Of a stretch of 64,000 nucleotides of DNA, positions 44,324-56,382 are shown in pieces. Each line of letters starts with the position of its first letter. Positions within the stretch are counted from its first letter, which is position 1. The notes under the pieces are model-generated. The model saw only the letters and a list, made by a program, of their open reading frames with translations, made no database searches and was not told the DNA's origin. Source of the stretch: Costus lasius (taxonomy: Eukaryota; Streptophyta; Magnoliopsida; Zingiberales; Costaceae); the NCBI GenBank assembly GCA_027563935.2, contig CM050450.1, positions 9,531,957 through 9,595,956 on the forward strand, given 5' to 3'. The translations under genes and the position numbers were made by a program.

Positions 44324-47300
44324 TCATTCTGGTGAAGGAGCATCCGTGAGGGTCAACATAGTCCCTTCTGGTATTGGTTCATGGGGGACGTAATGCTTGA
44401 GCCTTTGTCCATTAACTTTGAACGTGTCAGTTGACTCTTTGAAAATATCCACGGCACCATGAGGGTAAACCTTTTGTACTACGAATGGTCCTGTCCATTT
44501 AGTTCGAAGCTTACCAGGGAAAAGCTTGATCCTGGAATTAAATAAGAGTACCAATTTGCCTTCGTGAAATTCCCTCTTCATAATTCTCTGATCGTGCCAT
44601 CTTTTGGTGCGTTCTTTATAAATCTTGGCATTTTCGTAGGCTTCTTGTCGAAATTCCTCGAGCTCATTGAGCTGAAGTTTTCTGGCTTTGCCAGCTTGTT
44701 TTCCGTCAAAATTCATTTGTCGTATCGCCCAATAGGCCTTATGTTCGATTTCTACTGGTAGGTGACATGACTTTCTATATATCAACTGGAATGGAGACAT
44801 ACCGATCGGAGTTTTGAACGCTGTACGGTACGCCTATAAAGTGTCGCCAAGCCTGAGTGACCAGTCAGTGCGAGTGCGCGAAACAGTTTTCTCAAGGATG
44901 TGCTTTATTTCTCGATTTGATATCTCCACCTGGCCGCTAGTTTGAGGATGGTAAGCGGTGGCCACTTTGTGTAATACTCCATATCTTTTGAGTAGTAATT
45001 CAAACCTCCGCTCAATGAAATGAGAGCCGCCATCGCTGATTACAACGCGAGGCATTCCAAATCTTGGAAATATTAATTTCTTGAAAAACCTGGTAACCAC
45101 TTTGGAGTCATTTGTTGGGGAGGCCAAGGCTTCGACCCATTTCGAGACATAATCAACTCCGACCAAAATGAACTTGTTACCACAAGAGAGTGGAAATGGT
45201 CCCATAAAGTCGATTCCCCATACGTCAAAGATCTCGATCTCTAAGATGGTATTTAGAGACATCTCATTTCTTCTTGATACTCCACCCATCCGTTGGCAAC
45301 GATCGCAAGATTTTACATAGTCCCTTGCATCTTTAAACAGGGTTGACCAAAAGAAACCGCATTGGAGGACTTTGTATGCTGTCTTTTTACTACTGTAATG
45401 CCCTCCATAGGAGGAAGAATGATATTGGAATAGGACATCTGAAATTTCCTCTTATGGTAGGCATCTCCGAATGATACAATCAGCATACCATGGTATTTTC
45501 ACTGTGGTAACAGCTAATAAGTTTTCGTTTGGGAATGTATCATCTATTTCTTCCTCAAATCTGTTCTCAGGAGAAGAAATTAGACGAGAGAGATGGTCCG
45601 CTACCAAATTATCGGCTCCTTTCGTATCTTTGATCTGAACATCAAATTCTTGCAATAACAGTATCCACCTGATTAGTCATGGCTTTGCGTCTTTCTTTTC
45701 CATGAGATATCGGATTGCCGCATGATCTGTATAAATAATGACACGCGAGTTAACCAAATACGATCGAAACTTATCAAAAGCGAAAACTACAACTAGAAAT
45801 TCTTTTTTTGTGGTGGCGTAATTGATATGTGCTCCATCTAGTGTTCGGCTGGCGTAGTAGATGGCATGAGTTCGGTTGTCTTTCCGTTGTCCTAATACAG
45901 CTCCCACTGCATAGTCACTAGCGTCACACATAATTTCAAAAGGTAGCGACCAATCCGAAGTTTGTATTATCGGAGCGGAAATCAACGCCTGCTTCAGTAG
46001 TAGAAACGCATCCATGTAGTTCTGGTCAAAAACAAATGGAATATCCTTAGCAAGTAAAGACGTTAAAGGTCTAGCAATTTTAGAAAAATTTTCAATAAAG
46101 TGTCTGTAAAAGTCTACATGGCCTAGGAAACTTCTTAATCCTCTAACGGAGTTTGGAGGCGGCATTCTCTCTCACACTGATTTTTGCTTTATCGACTTCG
46201 ATACCGCGCTCCGATATCAAATGACCAAGAACGATCCCTTCCTTTACCATAAAGTGACATTTCTCCCAATTTAACACCAAGCTCGTCTCTTCACAACGCT
46301 GCAAAACACAGGCCAAATTAGATAAACAAGAGTCAAAACTAGACCCGTATACCGAAAAATCGTCCATAAAGACATCCATGATGTCTTCAATGAAATCCGA
46401 GAAAATCGCCATCATACACCGCTGAAAAGTAGTTGGAGCATTACATAATCCAAACGGCATACGCCGGTAAGCGAAAGTGCCGAAGGGACATGTGAACGTG
46501 GTTTTCTCTTGGTCGTCTGAATGTATCGGTATTTGAAAAAATCCTGAGTAGCCATCCAAGAAATAAAAATAAGAGTTAGTGGCTAATCTCTGAAGCATTT
46601 GGTCGATGAAAGGGAGAGGAAAATGATCTTTGCGGGTAGCCTTGTTCAATTTCCGATAATCGATACACATGCGCCACCCGGTGACGGTTCTTTACGGGAT
46701 CAATTCATTATCTTTATTTTTCACTACCGTTATTCCTCCTTTCTTTGGCACCACATGTACCGGACTTCCCCATTGGCTATCTGAAATAGGGTAAATAACT
46801 CCAGCATCTAATAGTTTCAAAATTTCTTTCTTAACCACCTCCTTCAGGTTCGGGTTCAAACGTCTCTGGTATTCGACAGATGGTTTGCTATCCTCTTTAA
46901 GATATATCCTGTGCATGCATAAAGAAGGGTTAATACCTTTTATGTCATCTAAAGTGTAGCCAATTACCTTCTTATATTGTCGAAGCTTATCCAGGAGACG
47001 GTTCATTTGTTCTAAATTAAGATGACTCGCTATAATGACAGGGTAAGTAGAATTCTCCCCCAAAAATTCATACATGAGGTTGCTCGACAAGGATTTGAGT
47101 TCTAGGTTAAGTTGTTTACATACCTCAAATTTCGGTGCAGTTGATTCCTCAAGCTTTTCTACATCTAGCTCAACTGCGGTGCTTGAGTCGAGAATGTCGG
47201 CATAAGCGCGAACCTCTTCCGCTTGCTCTTTGTCATAGTCACCCAGTACGCATAATTCTAGAGGATCAATGTTTGTCTTGGGGATGTAAGTTGAATCAAG

Positions 47301-49563
47301 CTCATCGTCGACGACTCCGATACTACAGTAGGAGTCTGCAAAAAGAGATTTTTTTTAGGCTTTTGGTAATATCAAATTCAAATGAATCCTCTCCTACACG
47401 TAGTGTCAACGTCCCATCTTTAACGTCGATTATAGCACCGACAGTTGCCAAAGATGGTCTGCCCGGTATTATAGGAAGTTTGGAGTCCTCCTCCATCTCA
47501 AGTACAACGAAATCAACTGGAACAAAAAATTTACCGACCTTTATTGGCACGTCCTCAAGAATTCCTACCGGATGTCATACAGAACGGTCGGCCAATTGCA
47601 AAGAGATATTCGTCGGCTTCAAGTCCCCGATATCCAATTTCTTGCAAAGAGAAAGTGGCATCAGACTTACACTGGCTCCAAGATCGCACAGAGCACGGTC
47701 AAAAGGAGTGTCTCCGATCAGGCATTGAATGGTAAAGCTGTTTGGATCTTTCAATTTTGGCGGTAACTTGTTTTGGATGATTGCGCTGCATTCCTTAGTC
47801 AACGCCACTGTGCCATGTTCTTCTATTTTTCTTTTATTCGATAAGATTTTCTTTAAAAACTTTGCATAGGATGGCATTTGTGACAAGGCATCGGTAAACG
47901 GTATGTTAATGTACAATTTCTTTAAAACTTCTAAAAATTTACCGAATTGATGATCAAGTTTCACTTTTACCAACCTCTGGGGGAATGGAATTGGCGGTTT
48001 GTAAGGTGGTGGTGGAACATAGACAGGTTCAGTCTCTTTCATCTGTGGTTCACTCTCAACAGATTCATTCGGTTCCTCAGACACAGGGGTTTTGGTTTCA
48101 TTCTCACAATGGTCTTCCTTGGGCATCTTTGGTTCCTCAAGTTGCTTGCCACTATGCGTGGTAATGGCATTGCAATGCTCTTTTGGATTCATTTCAGGCT
48201 GTCCAGGTAATCTGCCCGGAGGCTTAGTAGATGTACGAGCCTGTTGGGCAATTTGGTTTTCCATTATCTTCTGGTTTGTGCTCAAGTTTTTGATTGCCTC
48301 TAGCATGTAGTCCATTGCTTTCATTTGCGCTGACACGAAGTTGTCAAAACGCGTTTCTAACGTTTGTTCTTGTGTTACTGTGTTGATGCTTGGTTGTGGT
48401 GGTTGGTCAAATTGTTTAGGTTGATACCCTGTGTTGGACGAATGAAACCCAAGGGGTTGCCTATAATTTGATGGTTGGGCTGCATTGTTATTTCTATAGG
48501 AAAAGTTGGGATATTTTTTCCACTCGGGGTTGTAGGTGTTAGAGTAAGGGTTATTTCGGACTCTCGGGTTAAAGTTACCTACAGCATTTACCAGGGCGGG
48601 TGGGGGATCTTGTGATATCACATTTCCTAATTGACAAGTGTTAGAAAAATGCCCTTCCACTCCACAAATTGCACATATGGCAACACTATGACGCATATTC
48701 ATAGAATCAAGTTTATGAGATAACGAATCTACTTTTGCAGCGAGAGAACTAAGAGCGTCAAGTTCATATTTACCGGCTTGTCGGGATGAAGTACATCTCT
48801 CGCCCGACCATTGGTAGTGGTTGAGTGCCATTTCTTCGATCAAATTGTAGGCTTCATCGACTGCCTTGTTCATCAAAGCTCCTCCAGCGGCTGCATCAAT
48901 GGTAAGACGGGTGTTATAAAGCAAGCCATTATAAAATGTATGTACCAGTACTCATTTCTCGAGGCCGTGGTGAGGACACATTCGCTGCAATTCCTTGAAG
49001 CGATCCCACGCCTCATATAGTGATTCGCCTTCTTTTTGGGAGAAATTGGTAATCTGGTTTCTTAGTTGTGCCGTTTTGCTCGGAGGAAAATATTTTGCAA
49101 GGAAAACATATGAGAGTTGTTCCCATGTGGTAATGGATCCAGATGGTAATAAATGTAACCAAGCTCGCGCCCTGTCTTTAAGTGAAAAAGGAAAAAGTCG
49201 TAGTCGCAGAGCATCAGTGGTCACACCATTCATTTTAAGAATGTCACAATATTCAAGAAAAATAGATAAATGCATGTTCGGATCTTCAATCGGTGATCCA
49301 CCGAATTGGTTTTGTTGTAACATTGACAAAAGTGACGGTTTTATCTCAAAATTGTTCGCCTCTATTGGTGGACGCGCAATGCTTGAATACAGTCCTTGAA
49401 CATTTGGTACAGCGAAGTCTCGGAGTGACTTGTTACCGTCCATGATTGTTGTTTGTGAATTCTTCTTGGGTTAATGTTTCTGAAGATTTTTGCGACGTCG
49501 GAACGTTCTTTCGATTTCTGAATCAAATGGTATTGTAGGTTCCAGTCGTGAAGTTTTACGCAT
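44324..49563 (-). pseudogene. Athila-2 gag-pol, seven stops and two frameshifts
   Basis: Starts at ATG 49563. Gag has a zinc knuckle (CAICGVEGHFSNTC). The protease site CDLGASVSLMP is complete here. RT ([15 protein letters not shown]), RNase H (MCDAS, YTDHA) and integrase ([19 protein letters not shown]) are all recognisable. In-frame stops, with the Athila-1 codon in brackets: TAA 49471 (CAA), TGA 48952 (TGG), TGA 47575 (CGA), TAA 46692 (ACA), TGA 45677 (CGA), TAA 45452 (GAG) and TAG 44834 (TGG). One extra base near 47350 and two missing bases near 46170 shift the frame. The damage is spread over the whole protein, so the element depended on others long ago or has been silent for a long time. 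Confidence 0.95.
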
Positions 49564-49692
49564 AAACTAAAATTCTAACAAGCAAGTGTTCGTTAAATCT
49601 AGAAAGGTGTAAGATGAAATGAAAGAAAATATACTAAGCTAAAAATGTCTAGTCTATTAACTTCTAAATCTTATCAATATTGCCAAAATTAA

Positions 49693-49710
49693 TCCCTGGC
49701 AACGGTGCCA
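49693..49710 (-). other. Primer binding site of Athila-2, two changes from tRNA-Asp
   Basis: On the minus strand it reads TGGCACCGTTGCCAGGGA. It differs from the Athila-1 site only by two G-to-A changes, both at former CG dinucleotides. It lies 6 bp from the 5' LTR. Confidence 0.85.
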
Positions 49711-49716
49711 AAAACT

Positions 49717-51602
49717 TGATAGCCCCCACAGATATAGTAGGCGTTTCCCTGCAAGTGCACAGGTCTATCGAAGTAATAAAATATCGATCCCACAGGGACT
49801 AATGGGCAAATACCCACATATCTTGAAATTGCTAGCTAGACGGTGTCGAATTTGGTGAAGTATAAATGTTGACGTAATTTAATGCTCAAGAACATAGAAT
49901 GGGGGAAATTTTGCATGAGAGAGATTTAATGAGGAAATGTATCATGATATGGGTTCACCGCTTTGGCTTCTCACAGTTGAATGGTTCTAACTCTATTGTC
50001 AAAGTCTTGGCTAGTTTAAGAGACTCAGCTTCCTTGTCACATAGGTAGCTCCCCTCTAATAATCTTGTCCGCTCCCACGAACCAGATTACTAGTCCTATC
50101 CGTAGGTTTCTGACGCGCGATCGGACGGGTGTATTCCTGCAACGTCTAAGATCCTTATAATCCTTGTAAATACGTACAGATCCGCAAGCGAGGTCTATCC
50201 TCCTAGAGATGCTAATTAATAAACCGTACTTGAGGTGATTAAAGCCTCAAACGCTCTCTTTCGGGTAGCGTAGGCATAGCATGCCAATGGAAAGGATAAA
50301 CTCTCATCCAAATGGGTCTGACTCTCGGTTGGAAAAGCTTCTCCCCGAAACGTCTAAACTCCCTATAATCCTCGTAAGTAAGTACAGATCCGCAAGCGGG
50401 GTCTATCCTCCTAGATATGCTGATTAATAAACCTTACTCAGGCGATTAAGAGTTCAAGCAATACTCGTACGGGTAATGCAGGCAAGGCACGCTCATGAGG
50501 TTGAGTAGAGACTTTGGACTAATAGGTCTAAACCATTACAACTAGTGATCCATCAAGGGGCTACCCTACATCCTGATTTAGTGTTTTAACCTAAAATGTT
50601 CATGGTAACAACATAGATAATATTCACAGCCACAAACATCATGCATAACAACAGATCTTGTACAAGAGTGGCAAAAGAAAGATAGATCATGTGTTGTTCT
50701 ATGAGAGTTATACAACAAATTCAGCAATCCAAATATCAATCTGAAATCTTCCTTAAAACTTATCTCTAAGGTATTCACACTGGATTAAATCTTCAAGTAA
50801 TGCAGTTGCGTGGCCCTCTCTTTTCTTCTCCTCAAGTTCCGCTGCTCCTTCTATGTGATTTCTCCTCCCGTGCGAGTCTCTCCTCTATGCGTGATCCCTC
50901 TGCCCAGCGATTCCAGGACCAAGATCCCCGTCTTCCTCTTCTCTTCAGCTTTTTATTCTAGTCCTCTCTGCGCTTTCTCCTTCTTCCCATACCCTGCCAA
51001 AGTTACTATAGCTGCTGTCTTTTCTTCAGCCGAAAGAAAACTCTACCGCCAACTTTCATACTCTACAATTGTTGCCTACCAACTTTCTCCATGAAATCAC
51101 AATTCCGTGATCAAATCCACTTCTAAAAGCTGCTCCTTGCTGTCTTTGTCAACGGGGGAGAAATTTCCTTAACGCCCCTGAGCTTCCCTTAAGGTTAGGT
51201 CAAAGAAAACTGGGCTAAATCACGATTTTGTAATTTGGCGGGTCCGTGATCACGGGCAAGAATTTGGTCGTGACCCGGTCGTGATTTATCAATTTCAGCT
51301 TCAGGCATAGCGACGATCACGGGCATGATTCTGATCGGGACCCGGTCGTGATTTCTGACAAGGGCCTCGATGGATCTGCAAGCTTCTGGTTAGGATCATC
51401 TTGAGTTAGGATGAGCTCCTTTGCCACAAAAGTGCAAGAATCTACCCTTTTTGTGGTCATTTTGACCTGAAAACGTGAAAATACCGATGTAGATTCCATA
51501 GATGTATCCAAATAAAGGTAGTTATGAGGCGTAAAGTCATGAAATGGACGTGATTTCATAAGTAAATTGACATGTAAAACTCTATATAAATCTGTGTCAA
51601 CA
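49717..51602 (-). repeat. 5' LTR of Athila-2 (1886 bp)
   Basis: On the plus strand it begins TGATAGCCCCC and ends GTGTCAACA, followed by CTAGT. It matches 38503-40396 along its whole length. ORFs at 50578-51094 and 51317-51625 are the LTR counterparts of those in the other copy and are not genes. Confidence 0.95.
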
Positions 51603-53096
51603 CTAGTACATGCATACCAAAACAAAAGTTAAGAGTCATGCAAAGAATACTCAATAATTTTTCTATATTTACCCAAGAGTAAAATCATGCATTCTTCCTT
51701 TAGATTTATATTAGCAATTGGAAGAAAACTGGAATTAAGATCAAAAAATTCATGCCTTAAATTGTTCAAGAAATTTTCAAACTTCAAGTTTGGTTTTTCT
51801 CTTACCTCAATGTCTATGTGATCTAGTATCTCATGTGTTCTCTTCTTTTGGGTACCTGTGGTTGGATTTGTATTAAATAATATTTCATCTACCCCATCAT
51901 CTTTATCCTTAAAATCATCTCCTTCATCATCTATAATGCAAATTTCTAATAAATTTTTCTAGAGAAAATGAATTGATGGTTCACATGGTAGTGGTGGTGT
52001 AATATGCTCTGGATCCTCTTCCTCATCTTTTTTCTCAATTTCTTTTTCTTCATTAGAGAATTTCATCCTAACATTATCAAATTCACCCTCATCTATCTCG
52101 CTACTTCTTATTTGAGGATCCTTAAATTCTTCATCTTTTTTCTCACAAGTCTCCAAAGGTTCAAAATTTTCCTCAATATGTCCCAAGTATTCATGTTGCA
52201 AGGCACTATGTTATGTGAGAGGAGACTAGATGACTGGTAAAGTGTTGAGAAAGAGTTAAAATTTTTAAAATACTGCAAATTTAAAGAAGGAAAATCATAT
52301 TCCATCAATAATTTTTCTAACTCTGAAAAATTCTCATATTCATCATAGATTTCTTCCTCTATATCATTTTTATCAGTGCCCTAATTTATACTATGAAGTT
52401 CCTCACTTTGTTTTCTCATAGCAGCTATAGAATTTTCAAGCATGACTTCTAAGTTGGATTCTTGAGGTTGACTAAAGTCTGATTGTGGAATAAATGTTGG
52501 GTCAGTCTGATAAAGGCAGTTTTGATGGTTCTCCCAACTTTGATTGTGAGTATTAGGGCATGAGTTAAAGCATGAAGGAATCCCAAATTGACATTCAGTA
52601 TAATGATGCCCATGATATCTACAAATATCGCAAATAACATATTTCAACTTAGAATATTGCATGCTTAAATAATTAGTGTGTTGAGTAAAAGAATTTACCT
52701 TTGCTGCAAGTGATTCTGATGCATCTGTGTCATATTCTCTTGTCATCATTGGTGGCACATACCTCTAATTTGACCATTGACATTGGTTAAACATCATATT
52801 TGTAATAAAATTCAGAATTACAAAATGTAAAACAGGAATGCAAAACAAAGCTTAAAATATGTAGTCAAGTGATTTTTGAGTTCTCCTGTTCATACAAAGT
52901 GTTAATCCAAAAAGAGAAAAATAAAATAAACTAATTAAAAAAAAGCAAAAAACAAATAAAATTTAGAAAAACAAAAACAAAAACAAAAATCAAAAACAAA
53001 ACAAAAATTAATATAATTAAAAAAATGTCTAGTCTATAAATCTCACGATTAAATCGATATTGGCTGGCCTGATCCCCGACAACAGCGCTAAAAACT
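51603..53096 (-). pseudogene. gag remnant of an older Athila-type element that hosts Athila-2
   Basis: Minus-strand fragments at 52758-52381 and 52201-51959 are separated by stops. The first has ESLAAKVNSFTQH and a zinc knuckle CDICRYHGHHYTEC, matching the organisation of Athila gag (ELDALSSLAAKVDSL followed by CxxC...H....C). The second is a highly charged linker (EEKEIEKKDEEEDPEHIT). At 53074-53090 a decayed primer site (CCCCGACAACAGCGCTA on the plus strand) adjoins an LTR-like start TGATATGCTCC at 53097. On the other side of Athila-2 the sequence resumes after pol, with no RT, RNase H or integrase. Confidence 0.65.
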
Positions 53097-53997
53097 TGAT
53101 ATGCTCCGTAAGTGCACGGATTTATCAAAGTAATAAAATAAGATATCGTTTCCAACAAGGATCAGGTGGTCAAGTACCGATTACACGGTCGATCTATATC
53201 TAGACGAATCAAATCGTGGTTTTTGTTTGGAAACTTCTAAGTATAAATGAAAAGAAACAGAGGTAGTGTTTTTAGTAAAAATCAATTCGAATAAAATTAG
53301 GATTTGGGGTTTCACCACGCTGATAATTATGAATTTAATAAAAATAAATCTTTGAATAGAAAATTAAAGCATTGAAAGGAATTTTTCCTAAGGTACAGAT
53401 TACCTCCTCCCGAAGCGTAATCCGGTACCTAATTACGCTAATTCCCTACTCTCATGACAATTAACGCAATTAGATCCTTTAAGTTCTATGAAAAATCATG
53501 TAAATCCTTCAAACGAATCCAAACTACTCCCGAGATTGGATTCGTAGGTTTGACAAGAATAGATCCGACGTAACGATTCACCTTCCAGTCGCGGACATAA
53601 AAAAAAAGGGAACATTTCAAGAAATAATCGCAGAGCTAGTAATTGGTAACAGTCGACAAAAAGGAAACAATGGCTAGCAGATAAGGCAAAGGATTAAGAG
53701 CTATTGACAAAAAAATCGAAAAGGAAGGCAAAAGCAACAGGAAAATTAAGGGAATCGGACAAAGAAAGAAATAGATGCGCCATCTACAGCAATCAATCGA
53801 CCAAAAAAAAAAGAAAAAAAAATGATAAAGAGAAGCGGGAAGCAGCCAGAGTAGAGAAGGAAATAATTTTAAAATTGGCAGCTGAAAGCTAATAAAAAAG
53901 GGAGGATTGGGTGAGAAAGAGGACAAACACAAAGACAGAATACAACGCCGACAGGCTTGCAAAAAAAGGGAGATAACTTCGAGAGGTTGCGGACAAA
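53097..53997 (-). repeat. Probable LTR of the older host element, far end undefined
   Basis: TGATATGCTCCGTAAGTGCA, then ATTTATCAAAGTAATAAAAT, is the form taken by LTR ends of the Athila-type elements here (compare 38503 and 49717). The LTR cannot be matched to a second copy in the window, so its other end is unknown. The A-rich ORFs at 53636-53962 are unsupported. Confidence 0.5.
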
Positions 53998-54430
53998 GGC
54001 TCCATTTGGCCTAGCTTTTGGGCCTACTTATGGCTTTGTAGACAGCAGAAATCAAAAAACTAAGGCGTTTGGCCTTTCAGCTTCTCTGTTCTAACCCACA
54101 AATTAGCTGCTTTTCTAAGAAGCATGGGTGAAGCTACTTCTCTAGCCTCCACCTATTTATGCTCAATAACCCTTATATGCAATAATAATTTTTTATAGTA
54201 TAACTCATAATATTTTTAATAAATATTTAAATTATATAGTTAACTACAAATTTAATCATCTAATTTTTTTCTTAGTAATTTTTTTGATAAAAAGTTATTT
54301 ATTATAAATAGAATAAATTAACCATAAGTTGTGCATCCAAATACCCTCAAACTTCTTCAGCCAGCATCTTTTCAACTAGCATTTCTTCAACCAGCAAAAG
54401 CTAGAAATAGAAGCTAGGCTAAACGGGGCC
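53998..54430. mobile_element. 433-bp MITE with GGCYCC termini
   Basis: Left end GGCTCCATTTGGCCTAGCTT; right end, on the other strand, GGCCCCGTTTAGCCTAGCTT, 17 of 20 positions equal. AAA flanks both sides (53995-53997 and 54431-54433). The interior is AT-rich and non-coding. It belongs with the elements at 4641 and 21287 by its ends and 3-bp duplication. Confidence 0.8.
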
Positions 54431-54487
54431 AAAGTGTACAAAGGTAAAAAAAAAAAAAAAAAAAAAGTATCAAAAATTTTCATTTTT

Positions 54488-54711
54488 AGGCCTAAGATGC
54501 ACTAAGCATCCTGTGGTACTCCAGTTCCTTTTTTTAGGCCTAAGATGCACTAAGCATCTTGTAGCACCCCGGTTCCTTTTTTTAGGCCTAAGATACACTA
54601 AGCATCTTGTGGCACCCTATTTCTTTTAGGCCAAAGATGCACTAAGCATCCTATGGCACCACGGTTCCCTTTCTAGGCCTGAGATGCACTGAGCATCTTA
54701 TGGTACCATAT
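54488..54711. repeat. Five tandem units of 44-48 bp containing a small hairpin
   Basis: AGGCCTAAGATGCACTAAGC begins at 54488, 54536, 54584, 54628 and 54675 with minor changes. Each unit holds AAGATGC-ACTA-AGCATCTT or a variant, an inverted repeat, then GTGG(C/T)ACC and a T-rich linker. A poly-A run at 54448-54468 precedes it. Probably part of a retroelement. Confidence 0.85.
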
Positions 54712-54920
54712 TGAACGCAAAGAAAATAGTATTAAGCGAAAGAGAGATAGTGAAAACAGAAAAAAAGAGAACGAAGAGAGATAGTGAAAAAAAATGAAAA
54801 AAAAAACAAAATAGATGAAGGGATGGAGAAATTTATTACCAGGCAAAGTCCCTGCTGACTTCTTATCACCAATGTATCACCGCAAAGAAAAAAAATCAAA
54901 GGGGTCTCATCAAAAATCCA
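54712..54920. other. A-rich DNA left of the Athila-3 repeat
   Basis: Short A-rich sequence with GAGAGATAGTGAAAA repeated twice (about 54743 and 54777). No gene. Confidence 0.5.
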
Positions 54921-56382
54921 CAAACGCACTGCTGTGAGAAAGGGCAGTAAAGAAAAGTGTGTCAAAGTCTGCAAACACATAGCTGAATTACTCTGCTCGA
55001 ATCACCGAGAAGTTTTGTTCCAATCTAGAGGAACCTGAAATTCGTTTAAAAGTGAAAAAATTTTGTTACCTCTTGATAGGGCCCGAACGGGCTGCTACCA
55101 CAAGTGCACGGTCTATTGCGTAATAAATAAGATTGAACCCACAGGGACTAGGGTCAAGTACTAACAAATCAGTCAATCAATAGCTAGGTAAATGATTAAT
55201 GGAGAAAATTACTAATGTCCTAGTGCAAATGATTAAACTAAAGCGAATTAAGAACAAGTAGCGCAGAGAGCAAATCAATCGGAGTTTTAAACCTATGAGA
55301 GAGATTCGGGGTGTTGGGTTTCACCACACTGAAGCATGAAGAAGTATTAAGGTTTGATATTCCAGTTAAGTTTTATCTAAGTTCTCAAGGTAATCCTTCC
55401 TAGGGTACAGACGCGCTCCCTCTCAAGACACGGTCCGGTATCCGACTTAACCGAAATCTCCTACTCTTGTGGCTTACCGGGTTAAATGGATCCAATGGGC
55501 TCTGTGAAAGATTAGGGATCCTCGGGTGATTTCAAGTGCTCTCGCTAAACGAAATCACCAGTCCAGTCTAAGGGGTTCCGATGACTGTGGTTCACCTCTC
55601 AGTCCTTCCCACAACATCTAAGACATGCATACATATGGACAGTACATAAACATGAGATAAAACGTCCTAGACATGAATAAGAACAAAGATAAGTAAAGAA
55701 ATATATATAGATCAAACCATAGTATTCAACATTCATACAGTGGGCTACGTCCAAACCCCGAAAAGAGAGTTTATGCTATAAGTTTCATAGTTAAATACAT
55801 GAAATCTCTCACAATGATTAAATCAAACCAAAGGGAAGGGTAGATCATTGATGGAAGAAGGTCCAGCACGAAGATCCACGCCGGAACGACGAAGAAAATG
55901 AGCCGGAATAGAGTTGTCCCCTAGAAAATCGCCCCAAACCCTAGGTCTCTGCCGTTTTGCTTCATTCTCCTCAACCGCTTGACCAAATCCCATGATTCCA
56001 GTCCCAAAACGTGCATATCCAAGTTGGGAAGGCCTCCTTAAACTTTCGTTCAAATCCGAGCCAGGAATAGAAAGTTACAGCTGAAATACCAAGCGCCTGT
56101 CGAAGTTACACGAGACGATGCACGGCCGTGTATCGGTGCATGGGTACGCCCATGCACGGCTCAGTTGCTGGATAACTTATGATTCATGGCCATGCATGAA
56201 TGCACGGCCATGCTCGTGTACAGCTCGGTGAAGCCTGGATAGTCAGATCATGCACGGCTGTGCATGGGTATACACCCACGACCGTGTATCCTGTAGAAAA
56301 CTCCGATTGGGCTGAAATTTGGCGTGTAGCTTCGTCTCATCATGAGAAATCGTCTCATACCTTTAGATTCTCCAAATTCCAT
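54921..56382 (-). repeat. Left direct-repeat copy: 153 bp of flank plus truncated Athila-3 LTR
   Basis: CAAACGCACTGC at 54921 through ATTCCAT at 56382 matches 61127-62586 in the same order. The LTR proper starts at 55074 (TGATAGGGCCCG). It stops about 160 bp short of the end reached by the right copy and passes straight into element spacer sequence. The 153 bp before the LTR are also shared, although one copy should have the primer site there. ORFs within (55823-56053) are not genes. Confidence 0.8.

Larger units (their letters stand above)
38503..51602 (-). mobile_element. Athila-2: complete Athila-type LTR retrotransposon, 13.1 kb, minus strand
   Basis: Same organisation as Athila-1, read right to left: LTR 51602-49717, primer site, gag-pol 49563-44324, spacer, ORF2 43061-41760, hairpin repeats, polypurine tract, LTR 40396-38503. 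The flanks are CCAGT on the left and CTAGT on the right, a 5-bp duplication with one C/T difference. The first 265 bp of the two LTR ends at 38503 and 49717 show about a dozen differences, so it is older than Athila-1. gag-pol is broken but ORF2 is intact. It is inserted in another retroelement of the same orientation. Confidence 0.95.

Noticed and set aside
53636..53962. Hydrophobic 108-codon minus-strand ORF
   Set aside because: Hydrophobicity comes from translating an A-rich strand backwards. No family resemblance and no neighbours that support it.
55823..56053. 76-codon ORF and its relative at 61949-62257
   Set aside because: Both are within the Athila-3 LTR copies. Their similarity reflects the repeat, not coding constraint.
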